In this document: positions 33,503 through 42,447 of the stretch, in pieces
Layout of the letters: each line of letters starts with the position of its first letter
Position numbering within the stretch: position 1 is the first letter of the stretch
Assembly (NCBI GenBank): GCA_963782345.1
Contig: CAWAJF010000001.1
Location: forward strand, 140,413-204,412
Source of the DNA: DASUPK01 sp963782345
GTDB taxonomy: Bacteria; Actinomycetota; Thermoleophilia; Solirubrobacterales; 70-9
Direction of reading: 5' to 3'
Length of the DNA: 64,000 bases
Made by a program: the position numbers and the translations under genes
The notes under the pieces: model-generated
What the model was told of the DNA's origin: nothing
The model's input: only the letters and a program-made list of their open reading frames with translations
Databases searched by the model: none

Positions 33503-35407
33503 TTGCGTCTCTACAGATTTTCGCTGCTCGCGGTCCCGGTTGCGGCCGTGATCGCGATGTTCTCGCTGCAGTCCGTCCCGTCCCCGCTTTCCGGCGGGGT
33601 GCCTCCGGATGCCTTCGATCCGGCCACGGCGGCGCCGCTCGCGAAGCAGCTCGCCCGCTCGGGCGCGTACCCCACGCCCGGCTCGGCCGCCGACAACGCG
33701 ATGGCGGAGCAGGTGAAGCAGCAGTTCTCGGGCATCGACGGGGCCACCGTCGCGGAGCAGCGCTTCGGCGGGTCGTTCCGCGGGCACGATGTCGAGCTGC
33801 GCAACCTGATCGCCACGCTGCCCGGGGAGTCGGATCGCCAGATCGCGCTGATCGCACCGCGTGACGTCGCGCGGGGGAGCGGGGCGGTCACCACGGCGGC
33901 CGCGACCGCCGCGATGCTGCAGATCGCCGACAGCTTCTCCGGCTCCTCCCACCACAAGACGCTCGTCTTCGTCTCGACCGACGGGTCCAGCATCGGTGCC
34001 CGCGGGGTGAAGCGCTTCATCCGCGACTACAGCGACGCCGGGCTGCTCGATGCCGCGATCGTCCTGAGCCAGCCGGCCCTGCGGAACCCGGTCGCGCCGC
34101 TGGTGGTCCCCTGGTCCACCGGGCCGCAGAGCACCGCCAGCCAGCTCGATGAGACGGCGAGCTCGATCGTCTCGAAGGAGGCTGCGATGCCCGCCGGCGA
34201 CGAGGGTCCGCTGGCCGATCTGTTCAGGCTCGCCCTGCCGGCGGGACTGGGGGAGCAGGGCCCGCTCGTCAAGGCCGGACTGCCCGCCGTCCGCCTCTCC
34301 TCGGACGGGGAGCTTCCGATGGACCCGGGGAAGGACACCCTCGACAACTTCAACACCGACACCTTCGCCCGCTTCGGCCGCGCCTCGCTCGCCCTGGTGC
34401 TGGCGCTGGACGCCTCCCCGGGCCCCCTGCAGCATGGCCCCGGCGGATACATCGGCCTGGCCGGCAACCTGCTTCCGGGGTGGACGATCGCCATGCTCGC
34501 GCTGTCGCTCCTCCTCCCGGTGGCGCTGGCCGCCGGCGCGGGTCTGGCCTCGGCAGCGCGCAGCCCGGTTGAGGCGGCACACGGCTTCCTCTGGGCGGGA
34601 CTGCGGGCCGTTCCCTTCCTCGGCGCGCTGCTGATCCTGCTCCTGGCCTCGCTCGCGAGCGTGATGCCCAGCCCCGATTTCCCCTTCGATCCGCACACGG
34701 AGTCGCTCGGCCTCGGCGGCACGATCTCCGTGGTGGTGGCGGTCCTGGCCTACGGCGCGATCGCCTTCTTCATGCGGCCGCTGCGGCCACCCCCTTCACG
34801 GTCTGGGGCGAGTGCCGCACCCGCCGCCGTGTTGCTCGCGTGCGCCGCGACGCTCGGCGTCTGGGCGATCAATCCCTATCTCGCGCTGCTCGTCGCGATC
34901 GGCCTGCAGGCCTGGCTGTTCGCCGCCACCCAGCCCGCTGGCCGCCTCGCTCCGGCCGGGCTGGTTCTGCTCGGGCTGCTGCCCCTGGTGGCGCTGGTCG
35001 CCGAGCTGGCGAACCGCTTCGACGCCGGATTCGGCGTCTGGCACGACCTGCTCCTGATGCTGGCGGATGGGCAGATCGGCGCGTCGGTGGCGATCCTCGG
35101 ATGCCTGCTCGCCGGCGCAGGGGTCGCGATCGTCGCTCTCGGCGGGCGGCCCGCCAGGCCCTCACAAGGCGTGCAGATCGGCGATCAGATCTCGGTGCGA
35201 CGGCGGCCGCCGTCTCGCGAGGTGGAACCCGAGCGGGGCGAGGAGGAGCTGCCGGAGGAGGGGGAGGGCGGCCGCGATCCGGGGCCCCCGCCGCGCCCGG
35301 CTCAACCCGAGCCCGAAAGGGACCCGCGCCTCTGGTCGAAGCCACGGGGCTTGATCTCGCCGCCGCCGGGAAGCTTCAGGGTGACGCCCTGGCCGTCGGC
35401 GACGTAA
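33503..35407 (+). CDS. M28-peptidase-like multi-pass membrane protein
   Basis: 634 residues. An N-terminal membrane helix is followed by an external domain (about 35-300) that resembles an M28 aminopeptidase fold ('LRNLIATLPGESDRQIALIAPRD', 'KTLVFVSTDGSSIGARGVKRF'). About eight membrane helices follow, then a Pro/Glu/Arg-rich tail. The usual HxD and EE zinc motifs are not evident, so it may be a non-catalytic relative. It starts with TTG, divergent from the response regulator. The last 106 bases overlap thiL antisense. Confidence 0.6.
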   Translation: MRLYRFSLLAVPVAAVIAMFSLQSVPSPLSGGVPPDAFDPATAAPLAKQLARSGAYPTPGSAADNAMAEQVKQQFSGIDGATVAEQRFGGSFRGHDVELRNLIATLPGESDRQIALIAPRDVARGSGAVTTAAATAAMLQIADSFSGSSHHKTLVFVSTDGSSIGARGVKRFIRDYSDAGLLDAAIVLSQPALRNPVAPLVVPWSTGPQSTASQLDETASSIVSKEAAMPAGDEGPLADLFRLALPAGLGEQGPLVKAGLPAVRLSSDGELPMDPGKDTLDNFNTDTFARFGRASLALVLALDASPGPLQHGPGGYIGLAGNLLPGWTIAMLALSLLLPVALAAGAGLASAARSPVEAAHGFLWAGLRAVPFLGALLILLLASLASVMPSPDFPFDPHTESLGLGGTISVVVAVLAYGAIAFFMRPLRPPPSRSGASAAPAAVLLACAATLGVWAINPYLALLVAIGLQAWLFAATQPAGRLAPAGLVLLGLLPLVALVAELANRFDAGFGVWHDLLLMLADGQIGASVAILGCLLAGAGVAIVALGGRPARPSQGVQIGDQISVRRRPPSREVEPERGEEELPEEGEGGRDPGPPPRPAQPEPERDPRLWSKPRGLISPPPGSFRVTPWPSAT

Positions 35408-36300
35408 CCGATCTCCGTCAACTCGGTGCCCAGTCGCGTCACCCTCTCCGTCGCGGCCGCCATCCGCCCCGGCGGCAGCGCGACCAGGAGCTCGTAGTCC
35501 TCGCCGCCGGAGGCCGCCAGCTCCACCGCCGCGCCGCCGCCGCCGGCGACCTCCGCCAGCCCCTCCTGGAGCGGGATCCGGTCCACCTCGATTTCCAGCC
35601 GGCATGCGCTCGAGCGAGCCAGATGCCCGGCGTCGGCCCCCAGGCCGTCGCTGACATCGATCATCGCCGTGGCGCCCTCCGCGGCGAGGGCAAGTCCCTC
35701 GCCCAGCCGGGGGGCGGGGTCCAGCTGCCGGGCGAGCACGGCTTCGCGGAGCTCGGGTGAGAGCGACCGACCGCCGTCCTCCATCAGCGCGAGCGCGCCG
35801 GCCGCGCCACCCAGCCTCCCGGTCACGGCCAGCAGGTCGCCGGGGTTCGCTCCGCCCCTCGTCACCAGCTGCGCCCCCTCCGGCTCGTACCCGACCACGG
35901 TCACGGAGACGACCAGGACGGGCGATGAGACGAGGTCCCCGCCCGCCACGGTGACCCCGTGCCGCGAGGCGACCTCCGCGAGGCCGTCGGCGATCCCGAG
36001 CAGGACGTCGTCCTCCAACTCGGTCGGTGCGGCGACCACCACGTAGGCCTCTCCCGGACTCGCCCCCATCGCCGCCAGGTCGGAGAGGCCGGCGGCCAGG
36101 GCCTTGCGGCCGGCCGCGGCGGCCCCGAAGTCCTCGAGACGGAAGTGCACGCCGTCGACGACCGCGTCGACCGAGACGGCGCTCGCCGGCCCCGGCTCGA
36201 CCACGGCGGCGTCGTCGCCGCTCGGGACGCGTACCCGCTCGCCATCCCCGGGCAGCCGCTCGTTGATCGCGGCGATCAGATCGAACTCGCTCGCCGGCAT
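35302..36300 (-). CDS. thiL: thiamine-monophosphate kinase
   Basis: 332 residues, AIRS/PurM-like fold. It phosphorylates thiamine monophosphate to the diphosphate cofactor. 'SGDDAAVV', 'VDAVVDGVHFRLEDF', 'KALAAGLSDLAAMGASPGEA' and 'AMIDVSDGLGADAGHLA' are the nucleotide and Mg-binding motifs of ThiL. TAGCCT lies six bases before the ATG on the minus strand. Its 3' end overlaps the convergent gene. Confidence 0.94.
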   Translation of the reverse strand: MPASEFDLIAAINERLPGDGERVRVPSGDDAAVVEPGPASAVSVDAVVDGVHFRLEDFGAAAAGRKALAAGLSDLAAMGASPGEAYVVVAAPTELEDDVLLGIADGLAEVASRHGVTVAGGDLVSSPVLVVSVTVVGYEPEGAQLVTRGGANPGDLLAVTGRLGGAAGALALMEDGGRSLSPELREAVLARQLDPAPRLGEGLALAAEGATAMIDVSDGLGADAGHLARSSACRLEIEVDRIPLQEGLAEVAGGGGAAVELAASGGEDYELLVALPPGRMAAATERVTRLGTELTEIGYVADGQGVTLKLPGGGEIKPRGFDQRRGSLSGSG

Positions 36301-36370
36301 CCGCCTAGGCTAGGGCGCTCGCCGCCGGAGCTGTCGGAACGATGGTCCCGGCAGGTAGAGCGCCCGCCTG

Positions 36371-36637
36371 ATGAAAGACGTGCTGAGACTTGACGTGAAG
36401 GTGACCCCGAGGGCGAGTCGCGACGAGATCGTCGGCATGCGCGATGGCGTGCTCGGCGTCCGGGTAACCGCCGCCCCGGTCGACGATGCAGCCAACAAGG
36501 CGGTCACGAAGCTGATCGCAAAGCGCGCCGGGGTTGCCCGCAGCCGGGTCCGGATCGCCAGGGGCGCCCGCGGCAGGCACAAGCGGATCGAGATCGAGGG
36601 CGCGGGGGCCGACGAGCTGACCCGACTTAAGGCGTGA
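36371..36637 (+). CDS. DUF167/YggU-family protein
   Basis: 88 residues. 'LDVKVTPRASRDEIVG' and 'VRVTAAPVDDAANKAVTKLIAKRAGV' are the whole family pattern. Small conserved cytosolic protein, function not known. It overlaps the convergent PBP gene by 11 bp. Confidence 0.93.
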   Translation: MKDVLRLDVKVTPRASRDEIVGMRDGVLGVRVTAAPVDDAANKAVTKLIAKRAGVARSRVRIARGARGRHKRIEIEGAGADELTRLKA

Positions 36638-38825
36638 CGACGCCGCCGCTGGGTGGCGGTGCCACAGGCGCCGAAGGCGTGGGTGCGGGCTTTGGCTTCG
36701 GCGACGGCGCGGGCTTCTGCCCCACGCCCGGCGCGTAGGCGCCCTTGTTGTTGCCGTTGCTGTTGCTGCTGTCGGTCGTGGTCGTCGGGCTGTAGGACGA
36801 CGAGCACGAGGATGAGGACGAAGAGCTGCACCCACTCGAGCTCGAATCCGCCGTGTACTGGCCGTGGAAGGACGTGAGGTCCGGCATGCTCGAGGGAACC
36901 TGGAAGTCGGGGCACTGGCCCCCCGCCGCGGCCTCCATGTAGGAGCGCCATATCGGGCCGGAGGTGGGACCGCCGTACCCGGTGTAGTCGCGCGAGAGCG
37001 GGTGCCCGGTCCAGACGGCGGTCGAGTACTTCGGGGTGTATCCGACGAACCAGGCGTCGGACAGCCCTTCACTGGTACCGGTCTTGCCGGCCTCCGAGGA
37101 GCAACCGATGCTCGTGTAGCCGGCGCCGGTGCCGCTGGTGATTACGCCCTCGAGAATCTTGGTGACCTCGTAGGCCTGTCCGGGGGTGAGAACCCGCTTG
37201 CCGTCGTGGGCGCCCTGCTCGTCGACCTTTCCGCCGGGGAAGACGACCCTGTCGATCGCGGTCGCGTCGTGGTGGACACCGCCGTTGGCGAGGGTGGCAT
37301 AGGCGTCGGCCTGCTCGAGTGGGGTGACGCCGACGCTGAGCCCGCCGATCGCGTCGGCCGGGGGGATGAAGCAGTTCGGGCCGAGCTTGCACGGGATGTC
37401 GCGGGCACCCTTGACCCCGAGCGGTGAGGTGATCCCCATCTCGTATGCGGTCTTGGCGATGTTCTCCGGACCGATGTCGAGGCCGAGCTGTGCGAAGACC
37501 ACGTTGACGGACTCCCAGGTCGCCTGGGTGAGCGGCGTCACGCCGCCCCCCGCCTCGGCGTTGTTGACCGTCCAGGTCGAGCCGCCCGGAGTCGTCAGAG
37601 TCTTCGGCGAGCTGCCGTCGTAATAGGTCGTGTCGGGGTCGATGCCCTGCCTGATCGCCGTCGTCAGGTCGTAGACCTTGAACGAGGACCCCGGCTGGCG
37701 CTGGGCGTGGGCGGCGAAGTTGAACTGGCTGCTCAGCGAGTAGCGCTGCGTGGAGGCCAGCGCGACGATCTCGCCATTCGCGGGATCGATCGAGGCAAGC
37801 GCCGACGCCGGGCCGCCGTCCGGGTAGCAGACCGAGCAGGAGTCCACCGCGTTCTGCGCGGCCTGCTGGAGCCGCGGCTGAATCGTCGTGTAGACCTTCA
37901 GCCCACCGCTCTCGATGGTGTTCAGCCCGTAGCGGTCCTCGAGCTCCTGCTTGACGAGGTCGAAGATGTATGGCTGGCGGATCCGGCTGTACTTGTGGCC
38001 CGGGTGGAGCTCCAGCCCCTGGCTGGTGGCGCTCGCGAGCTCATCTGGCGTGATGTCGCCTTGCTGCTCCATCGCCTGCAGCACCTCGTTTCGCCGCGCC
38101 AGTGCCGCTCTCGGGTTGAGGAGTGGGTTGTACTGGGATGGCGCCTGCGGCAGGCCCGCGATCATCGCCGCCTCGGGCAAGGTCAGATCGCGGGCATGCT
38201 TGGAGTAGTAGGTGTCGGCGGCTGCCTCGACGCCGATCGCGGTGGCGCCTTCATTGGTCCCGTACGGCGCGGTGTTCAGGTACTTGGTCAGGATCCAGTC
38301 CTTCGAGTGCTGGTCCTCCTCCTCGTTGGCCAGCCGCGCCTCGATGATCTTGCGCCTGAGCGTTTCCTGCGGGTTCTGGATGTAGAGGTTGCGGACGAGC
38401 TGCTGGGTGATCGTTGAGCCGCCCTGCCGGGGCGTGCCGCCGGCGACCAGGTCCTTCCAGCCGGCGCGGATGATCGCCGAGGGGTCGACGCCGCCATGGT
38501 TGTAGAACCTCCGGTCCTCGATCGCGACCGTCGCGTCCTTGAGGTCCTGCGGGATCTGCCTGCTCTTCACCGGCTGCCGGATGTTGTCGGAGTGGATCAC
38601 CCCGATCAGGGACCCGTCGGCGGCGTATACCTTCGACACCGTACCCTTGGTGATCGGTTGCAGGCTCGCGAGGGAGGGCGCCGAGTCGTAGACGCTGATC
38701 ACCCACGCAAGCCCAACCGCGATGGCGATCCCGACCATCCCCAGGGGGAGGCCGAGGCCCAGGAGGAGCTTCTTCCTGCCCGACTCCCGAAGGCGCCGGC
38801 GCCTTCTTCGCGCTCGCTGCGTCAT
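36627..38825 (-). CDS. bifunctional penicillin-binding protein 1 (transglycosylase/transpeptidase)
   Basis: 732 residues. Basic cytoplasmic start, one membrane helix (about 20-45), glycosyltransferase domain with 'VAIEDRRFYNHGGVDPSAI' (catalytic Glu) and 'GGSTITQQLVRNLY', then the transpeptidase domain: nucleophile Ser in 'GSSFKVYDL' and 'AGKTGTSEG'. It builds peptidoglycan outside the membrane. The C-terminal 90 residues are a Ser/Cys-rich stretch then a Pro/Lys-rich one. ATG 38825 is chosen over an upstream frame extension because 'MTQRARRRRRRL' is the typical cytoplasmic start. Confidence 0.95.
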   Translation of the reverse strand: MTQRARRRRRRLRESGRKKLLLGLGLPLGMVGIAIAVGLAWVISVYDSAPSLASLQPITKGTVSKVYAADGSLIGVIHSDNIRQPVKSRQIPQDLKDATVAIEDRRFYNHGGVDPSAIIRAGWKDLVAGGTPRQGGSTITQQLVRNLYIQNPQETLRRKIIEARLANEEEDQHSKDWILTKYLNTAPYGTNEGATAIGVEAAADTYYSKHARDLTLPEAAMIAGLPQAPSQYNPLLNPRAALARRNEVLQAMEQQGDITPDELASATSQGLELHPGHKYSRIRQPYIFDLVKQELEDRYGLNTIESGGLKVYTTIQPRLQQAAQNAVDSCSVCYPDGGPASALASIDPANGEIVALASTQRYSLSSQFNFAAHAQRQPGSSFKVYDLTTAIRQGIDPDTTYYDGSSPKTLTTPGGSTWTVNNAEAGGGVTPLTQATWESVNVVFAQLGLDIGPENIAKTAYEMGITSPLGVKGARDIPCKLGPNCFIPPADAIGGLSVGVTPLEQADAYATLANGGVHHDATAIDRVVFPGGKVDEQGAHDGKRVLTPGQAYEVTKILEGVITSGTGAGYTSIGCSSEAGKTGTSEGLSDAWFVGYTPKYSTAVWTGHPLSRDYTGYGGPTSGPIWRSYMEAAAGGQCPDFQVPSSMPDLTSFHGQYTADSSSSGCSSSSSSSCSSSYSPTTTTDSSNSNGNNKGAYAPGVGQKPAPSPKPKPAPTPSAPVAPPPSGGVVTP

Positions 38826-38853
38826 ACCCCGAGGAAGGGTACCCAGGCCGGGT

Positions 38854-39639
38854 TCAGGGGGATCTAAGCAGGCCCGCGTCGCGCAGGGCACCTTGCGCCC
38901 GCTCGCGCAGGTCCGCCTCGTGGGCCTCGCGGTCCGCTCCGGCGTCGATCGCCGCCTTCACCCGAAGCCGCGCGCCCTCGGGCGTCAGCTCCGTGAGGCG
39001 AGCGGAGGTGACCTCGCCCTGCTCCAGCGCCTTGCGAGCCGCCTCGACGTCCGCGTCGGGGGGTAACCAGACGTCGACGGTGACCGGCGCGGCGCTGTTG
39101 CCGGCGGAGTGGTTGACCACGAAGTCCGTCGTGACCTTCTCGTTTGGAACGACGATCATGCTGCCGTCGCCCGCGTCGACGCTCGTGTAGGTGAGCGTGA
39201 TGTCCACTACGCGCCCGTGGACGTCGTCCCCGATCGAGACCAGGTCGCCGATCCGGATCGGCTGCGTGAACGCGACCACCACCCCAGCCACCAGATTGGC
39301 GATCACCTGACGGCCGGCGAAGCCGATGATGATCCCCAGGACCGCGGTCGAGGCGAGCACTCCCGTCGCGAAGCGCTTGATCGAGGCGAACTGGCTGAGC
39401 GCCAGGGCGACGCCGATCATGATGATCGCGAGGAAGAGGAGGCGGCGGATCAGGCGCAGCCGGGTGCGGGCAGCGCGGGAGAGCTCGCCGGTCTCGAGTC
39501 TCGTCGCCGCCCTGACCGCGCGCCCGATCAGCAGGCGGTCGACGATCACGGCGATCGCGACCGCCACCAGCAGCGTGATCGCCGCGGAGATCTCGTCGCC
39601 GTGCGCTTGCCAGAAGGTCTGCTCCACAGCCAGGTCCAT
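38854..39639 (-). CDS. small-conductance mechanosensitive channel, MscS family
   Basis: 261 residues. Three membrane helices; the third, pore-lining one carries 'TAVLGIIIGFAGRQVIANLVAG'. Then the beta domain ('FTQPIRIGDLVSIGDDVHGRVVDITLTYT', 'VVPNEKV') and a shorter C-terminal domain. It releases solutes on osmotic downshock. It is divergent from the HAD gene with only 22 bases between. Confidence 0.94.
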   Translation of the reverse strand: MDLAVEQTFWQAHGDEISAAITLLVAVAIAVIVDRLLIGRAVRAATRLETGELSRAARTRLRLIRRLLFLAIIMIGVALALSQFASIKRFATGVLASTAVLGIIIGFAGRQVIANLVAGVVVAFTQPIRIGDLVSIGDDVHGRVVDITLTYTSVDAGDGSMIVVPNEKVTTDFVVNHSAGNSAAPVTVDVWLPPDADVEAARKALEQGEVTSARLTELTPEGARLRVKAAIDAGADREAHEADLRERAQGALRDAGLLRSP

Positions 39640-39661
39640 GCAGTCGGGCAGTATTCACCGG

Positions 39662-40291
39662 ATGACCCGCGCTGTCTTTCTCGACGCACTCGGCACGCTC
39701 GTGGAACTCGAGCCCCCCTGGATCTCGCTCCGGGACATGGTTCCCGCGGCGGTCAGCGATGAGCGCCTGGTCGAGGCGCTGAAGGCCGAGATGGCCTACT
39801 ACAAGGAGCATGCCCACGAGGGGCGAGACGAGGCCTCCTTGGCGGAGCTGCGCGAGCGCTGTGCGGATCTGGTCTCGCGGAAGCTCGAGATGGACGTCGG
39901 TGTCGACGAGCTGGTCGCCGCGATCCGCTTCTCCGCCTATCCGGATGCGGTCCCGGCGCTCAGCGGGCTCCGCGAGCGCGAGCTGAAGCTGGTGGCCGTC
40001 TCGAACTGGGACTGCTCCCTGCCGCGGGTGCTGGATGGATGCGGCCTGGGGGGGCTGCTCGACGGGACGATCACCTCGGCCGAGGCGGGCTCCCGAAAGC
40101 CGGAACCGGTGATCTTCCAGCGAGCCCTGGAGCTCGCCGGCTGCGGGGCGGACGAGGCGCTGCACGTCGGCGACACCGCGGAGGAGGACGTCGCCGGTGC
40201 GCGGGCGGCGGGGATTCGCTCACTCCTGATCGACCGCGATGGTGGCAACGGCGACATCGCCTCGCTCGGGGAGATCGATCAGCATCTCTGA
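39662..40291 (+). CDS. HAD-superfamily hydrolase lacking the second motif-I aspartate
   Basis: 209 residues, subfamily IA layout: cap domain at about 15-85, motif II 'AVSNWD', motif III Lys in 'GSRKPEPVIFQRAL', motif IV 'HVGDTAEEDVAGARAAG'. Motif I reads 'FLDALGTL': the nucleophile Asp is present, but the +2 position (usually Asp, general acid) is Leu. Such HDHD3-like proteins may be weak phosphatases or have another role. It lies two bases ahead of the RDD gene. Confidence 0.85.
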   Translation: MTRAVFLDALGTLVELEPPWISLRDMVPAAVSDERLVEALKAEMAYYKEHAHEGRDEASLAELRERCADLVSRKLEMDVGVDELVAAIRFSAYPDAVPALSGLRERELKLVAVSNWDCSLPRVLDGCGLGGLLDGTITSAEAGSRKPEPVIFQRALELAGCGADEALHVGDTAEEDVAGARAAGIRSLLIDRDGGNGDIASLGEIDQHL

Positions 40292-40292
40292 G

Positions 40293-40700
40293 ATGTCCGA
40301 CCTCGACTACGCCGGCTTCTGGCGTCGCGCACTGGCTGCCACGCTCGACAACGCCGTCTGGTTCTTCGGTGTCCTGATGATCCTGGGTTGGCTTCCGGTC
40401 AACGCGAGTCAGATCTCCAATACGGCCGCCTACATCGGCATGGTGGTGGTGCTCTCGCTCTGGTTCAACTACTTCGCGTTCTCCGAGTGGCGTTGGGGGC
40501 AGACGATCGGCAAGAACGCAACTCGCCTGGAGGTTCGCTCCGTCGACGGTGCCGAGCTCACCTACCGCCAGGCGAGCATTCGGAACGTCCTGCGACCGAT
40601 CGACTTCTTCGGGATCGGAGAGCTGATGATCGTCGCGTCGAAGCGCAAGCAGCGCCTCGGCGACAAGGCGGCCAAGAGCGTGGTGCTCAACCGTGCCTGA
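40293..40700 (+). CDS. RDD-family membrane protein
   Basis: 135 residues with two to three membrane helices. The RDD signature is altered but visible: 'FWRRALAATLDNAVWFF' near the start, 'WGQTIGKNATRLEVRSVDGAELTYRQASIRNVLRPIDF' later. Function not known; proposed ion or solute transport for some members. It overlaps the CPBP gene by eight bases. Confidence 0.82.
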   Translation: MSDLDYAGFWRRALAATLDNAVWFFGVLMILGWLPVNASQISNTAAYIGMVVVLSLWFNYFAFSEWRWGQTIGKNATRLEVRSVDGAELTYRQASIRNVLRPIDFFGIGELMIVASKRKQRLGDKAAKSVVLNRA

Positions 40701-41415
40701 CGACCAGGCCTCACAGGCGCCGAAGGTCCCCTGGGGCTTCGGTGGCTCCATCTGGGGCCTGGTCGGCGGGTTGCTGCTGGTGGTGATCGTCCCGCCGCTT
40801 CTCGTTCTGCCCTTCGACCCGAACATCGCCGACCCCAACAAGGCCAGCGACGCCGCGATCCTGGCCACCCAGGCGATCTTCGACGGGATGCTGATCGCCG
40901 TCGCGGTGGGGATGGCTTCGCGGTGGCGATTCGATCTCCGGGGCGCCCTTCGCCTGCTCGGGCTGAGGCGGTTCCGGCCCTCGGGGATCGGCTGGATGTT
41001 CGCCGTGCTCGGCGCCTACTACGTGGGGGCGGTCGCCTTCTCCGCGATCGTCCTGCAGCCGAAGCAGGAGGACATCGGCAAGGAGCTCGGCGTCTGCAAC
41101 CCGGGGATCGGGATCGCGATCTTCGCCGTGCTGTCGATCATCGTGCTGGCGCCGATCGCCGAGGAGGTCTTCTTCCGGGGCTTCTTCTTCGCCGGCCTCC
41201 GCACCCGCTGGTCGCTGTGGCCCTCGGCGCTCCTCTCCGGCGCGATCTTCGGGCTGGTTCACGCGCCCACCGGGCCGACGGCGGCCATTCCGCTCGCCGG
41301 GCTCGGCGTCGGTCTCGCCTGGCTCTACAACAAGACCGGATCGCTCTACCCATCGATGCTCGCCCACTTGCTGAACAACGCGATCGCGATCAGCGTGGTG
41401 ATCGGAAAATGCTGA
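40693..41415 (+). CDS. CPBP-family intramembrane protease (Abi/CAAX-like)
   Basis: 240 residues, six to seven membrane helices. Motif 1 EExxxR in 'IAEEVFFRGFFF', motif 2 FxxxH in 'IFGLVHAP', motif 3 HxxxN-like 'LAHLLNNAIAI': all catalytic positions present. Substrates are unknown. It overlaps the ABC ATPase that follows by seven bases, so it may act on or protect from the same exporter product (inference). Confidence 0.9.
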   Translation: MPDDQASQAPKVPWGFGGSIWGLVGGLLLVVIVPPLLVLPFDPNIADPNKASDAAILATQAIFDGMLIAVAVGMASRWRFDLRGALRLLGLRRFRPSGIGWMFAVLGAYYVGAVAFSAIVLQPKQEDIGKELGVCNPGIGIAIFAVLSIIVLAPIAEEVFFRGFFFAGLRTRWSLWPSALLSGAIFGLVHAPTGPTAAIPLAGLGVGLAWLYNKTGSLYPSMLAHLLNNAIAISVVIGKC

Positions 41416-42350
41416 GCGACGGTCCCGCGCCAGCCGTGAGCGCCCACCGGCTGACGAAGTCCTACGGCGATCGCGTCGCGGTGGCCGGCATCGACTTCGA
41501 GGTCGAGCCGGGCATCTGCTTCGGCTTCCTCGGTCCGAACGGCGCGGGCAAGACGACGACGATGAAGACGATCTACGGGCTGGCGACCGTAGACGGCGGC
41601 GAGCTGCGGGTGCTCGGCCTGGACGCGAATCGCGATCGGCGGGAGATCAAGAGCCGGATCGGCGTGGTCCCGCAGGAGACCAATCTCGACGGCGACCTGA
41701 CTGTGCGCGAGAACCTGCTCCAGCAGGCCCGCTACTTCGGCATAGACGGCGATCAGGCCGCGGAGCGCGCCGACGAGCTTCTCGTCTTCTCCCTCCTGAC
41801 CGACCGGGCGGAGGAGAGGATCCACAGCCTCTCCGGAGGAATGAAGCGCCGGCTGCTGATCTCGCGGGCGCTGATGGGCGACCCGGAGCTGGTCGTGCTC
41901 GACGAGCCGACCACCGGGCTCGACCCGCAGGCGCGCCTCGCCGTCTGGAACGCCCTCGACCGGCTGCGCCGGCGAGGCGTCACCCTGCTGCTGACGACCC
42001 ATTACATGGAGGAGGCCGAGCGCCTCTGCGACCGCCTGGTGATCATGGACGAGGGCCGGATCGTCGCGGACGGAAAGCCGTCAGACCTGGTGCGGCAACA
42101 CGTCGGCCGGGAGGTGCTCGAGCTGCGGTTGGACGAGGGCTGCGATCCGGAGCGGCTGGTCGGCTCGCTCAACGGCCGGATCCAGGGGCATGATCTCTCC
42201 GAGCAGACCCTGATGCTCTATGCCGACAACGCCGAGAAGGTGCTGGAGGAGCTCGACCAGGAAGCCTTCCCGACCGAGTCGGCGCTGGTCCGCCGGGCGA
42301 CGCTCGAGGACGTCTTCCTGCGCCTCACCGGAAGGTCTCTGCGTGAGTGA
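41409..42350 (+). CDS. ABC exporter ATPase, NodI/DrrA-like
   Basis: 313 residues. Walker A 'GPNGAGKTTTMKTIYGL', signature 'LSGGMKRRLLISRALMGDP', Walker B 'LVVLDEPTTGLDP', switch His 'TTHYMEEAERLCDRL'. The long C-terminal part (about 230-313) is typical of NodI/DrrA proteins. It powers the NodJ-like permease encoded 96 bp downstream. Confidence 0.94.
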   Translation: MLSDGPAPAVSAHRLTKSYGDRVAVAGIDFEVEPGICFGFLGPNGAGKTTTMKTIYGLATVDGGELRVLGLDANRDRREIKSRIGVVPQETNLDGDLTVRENLLQQARYFGIDGDQAAERADELLVFSLLTDRAEERIHSLSGGMKRRLLISRALMGDPELVVLDEPTTGLDPQARLAVWNALDRLRRRGVTLLLTTHYMEEAERLCDRLVIMDEGRIVADGKPSDLVRQHVGREVLELRLDEGCDPERLVGSLNGRIQGHDLSEQTLMLYADNAEKVLEELDQEAFPTESALVRRATLEDVFLRLTGRSLRE

Positions 42351-42379
42351 CCAGGGTTGCCATGTGGTATGCGTCGTAA

Positions 42380-42447
42380 CCCCGCATGCCCGTTTATGCG
42401 AGGGCGCGCGGCAGCGCGACCCGTACTACGCCGGAGGACATGCGGGG
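42380..42447 (+). promoter_or_regulatory. inverted-repeat leader in front of the NodJ-like permease
   Basis: CCCCGCATG at 42380-42388 is perfectly complementary to CATGCGGGG at 42439-42447. The second arm covers the base of the GTG start; GGAGGA (42433-42438) lies just inside the loop. A second GC stem (GGGCGCGC-GGCA-GCGCGACCC) sits between the arms. The RNA could hide or expose the start. Confidence 0.45.
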
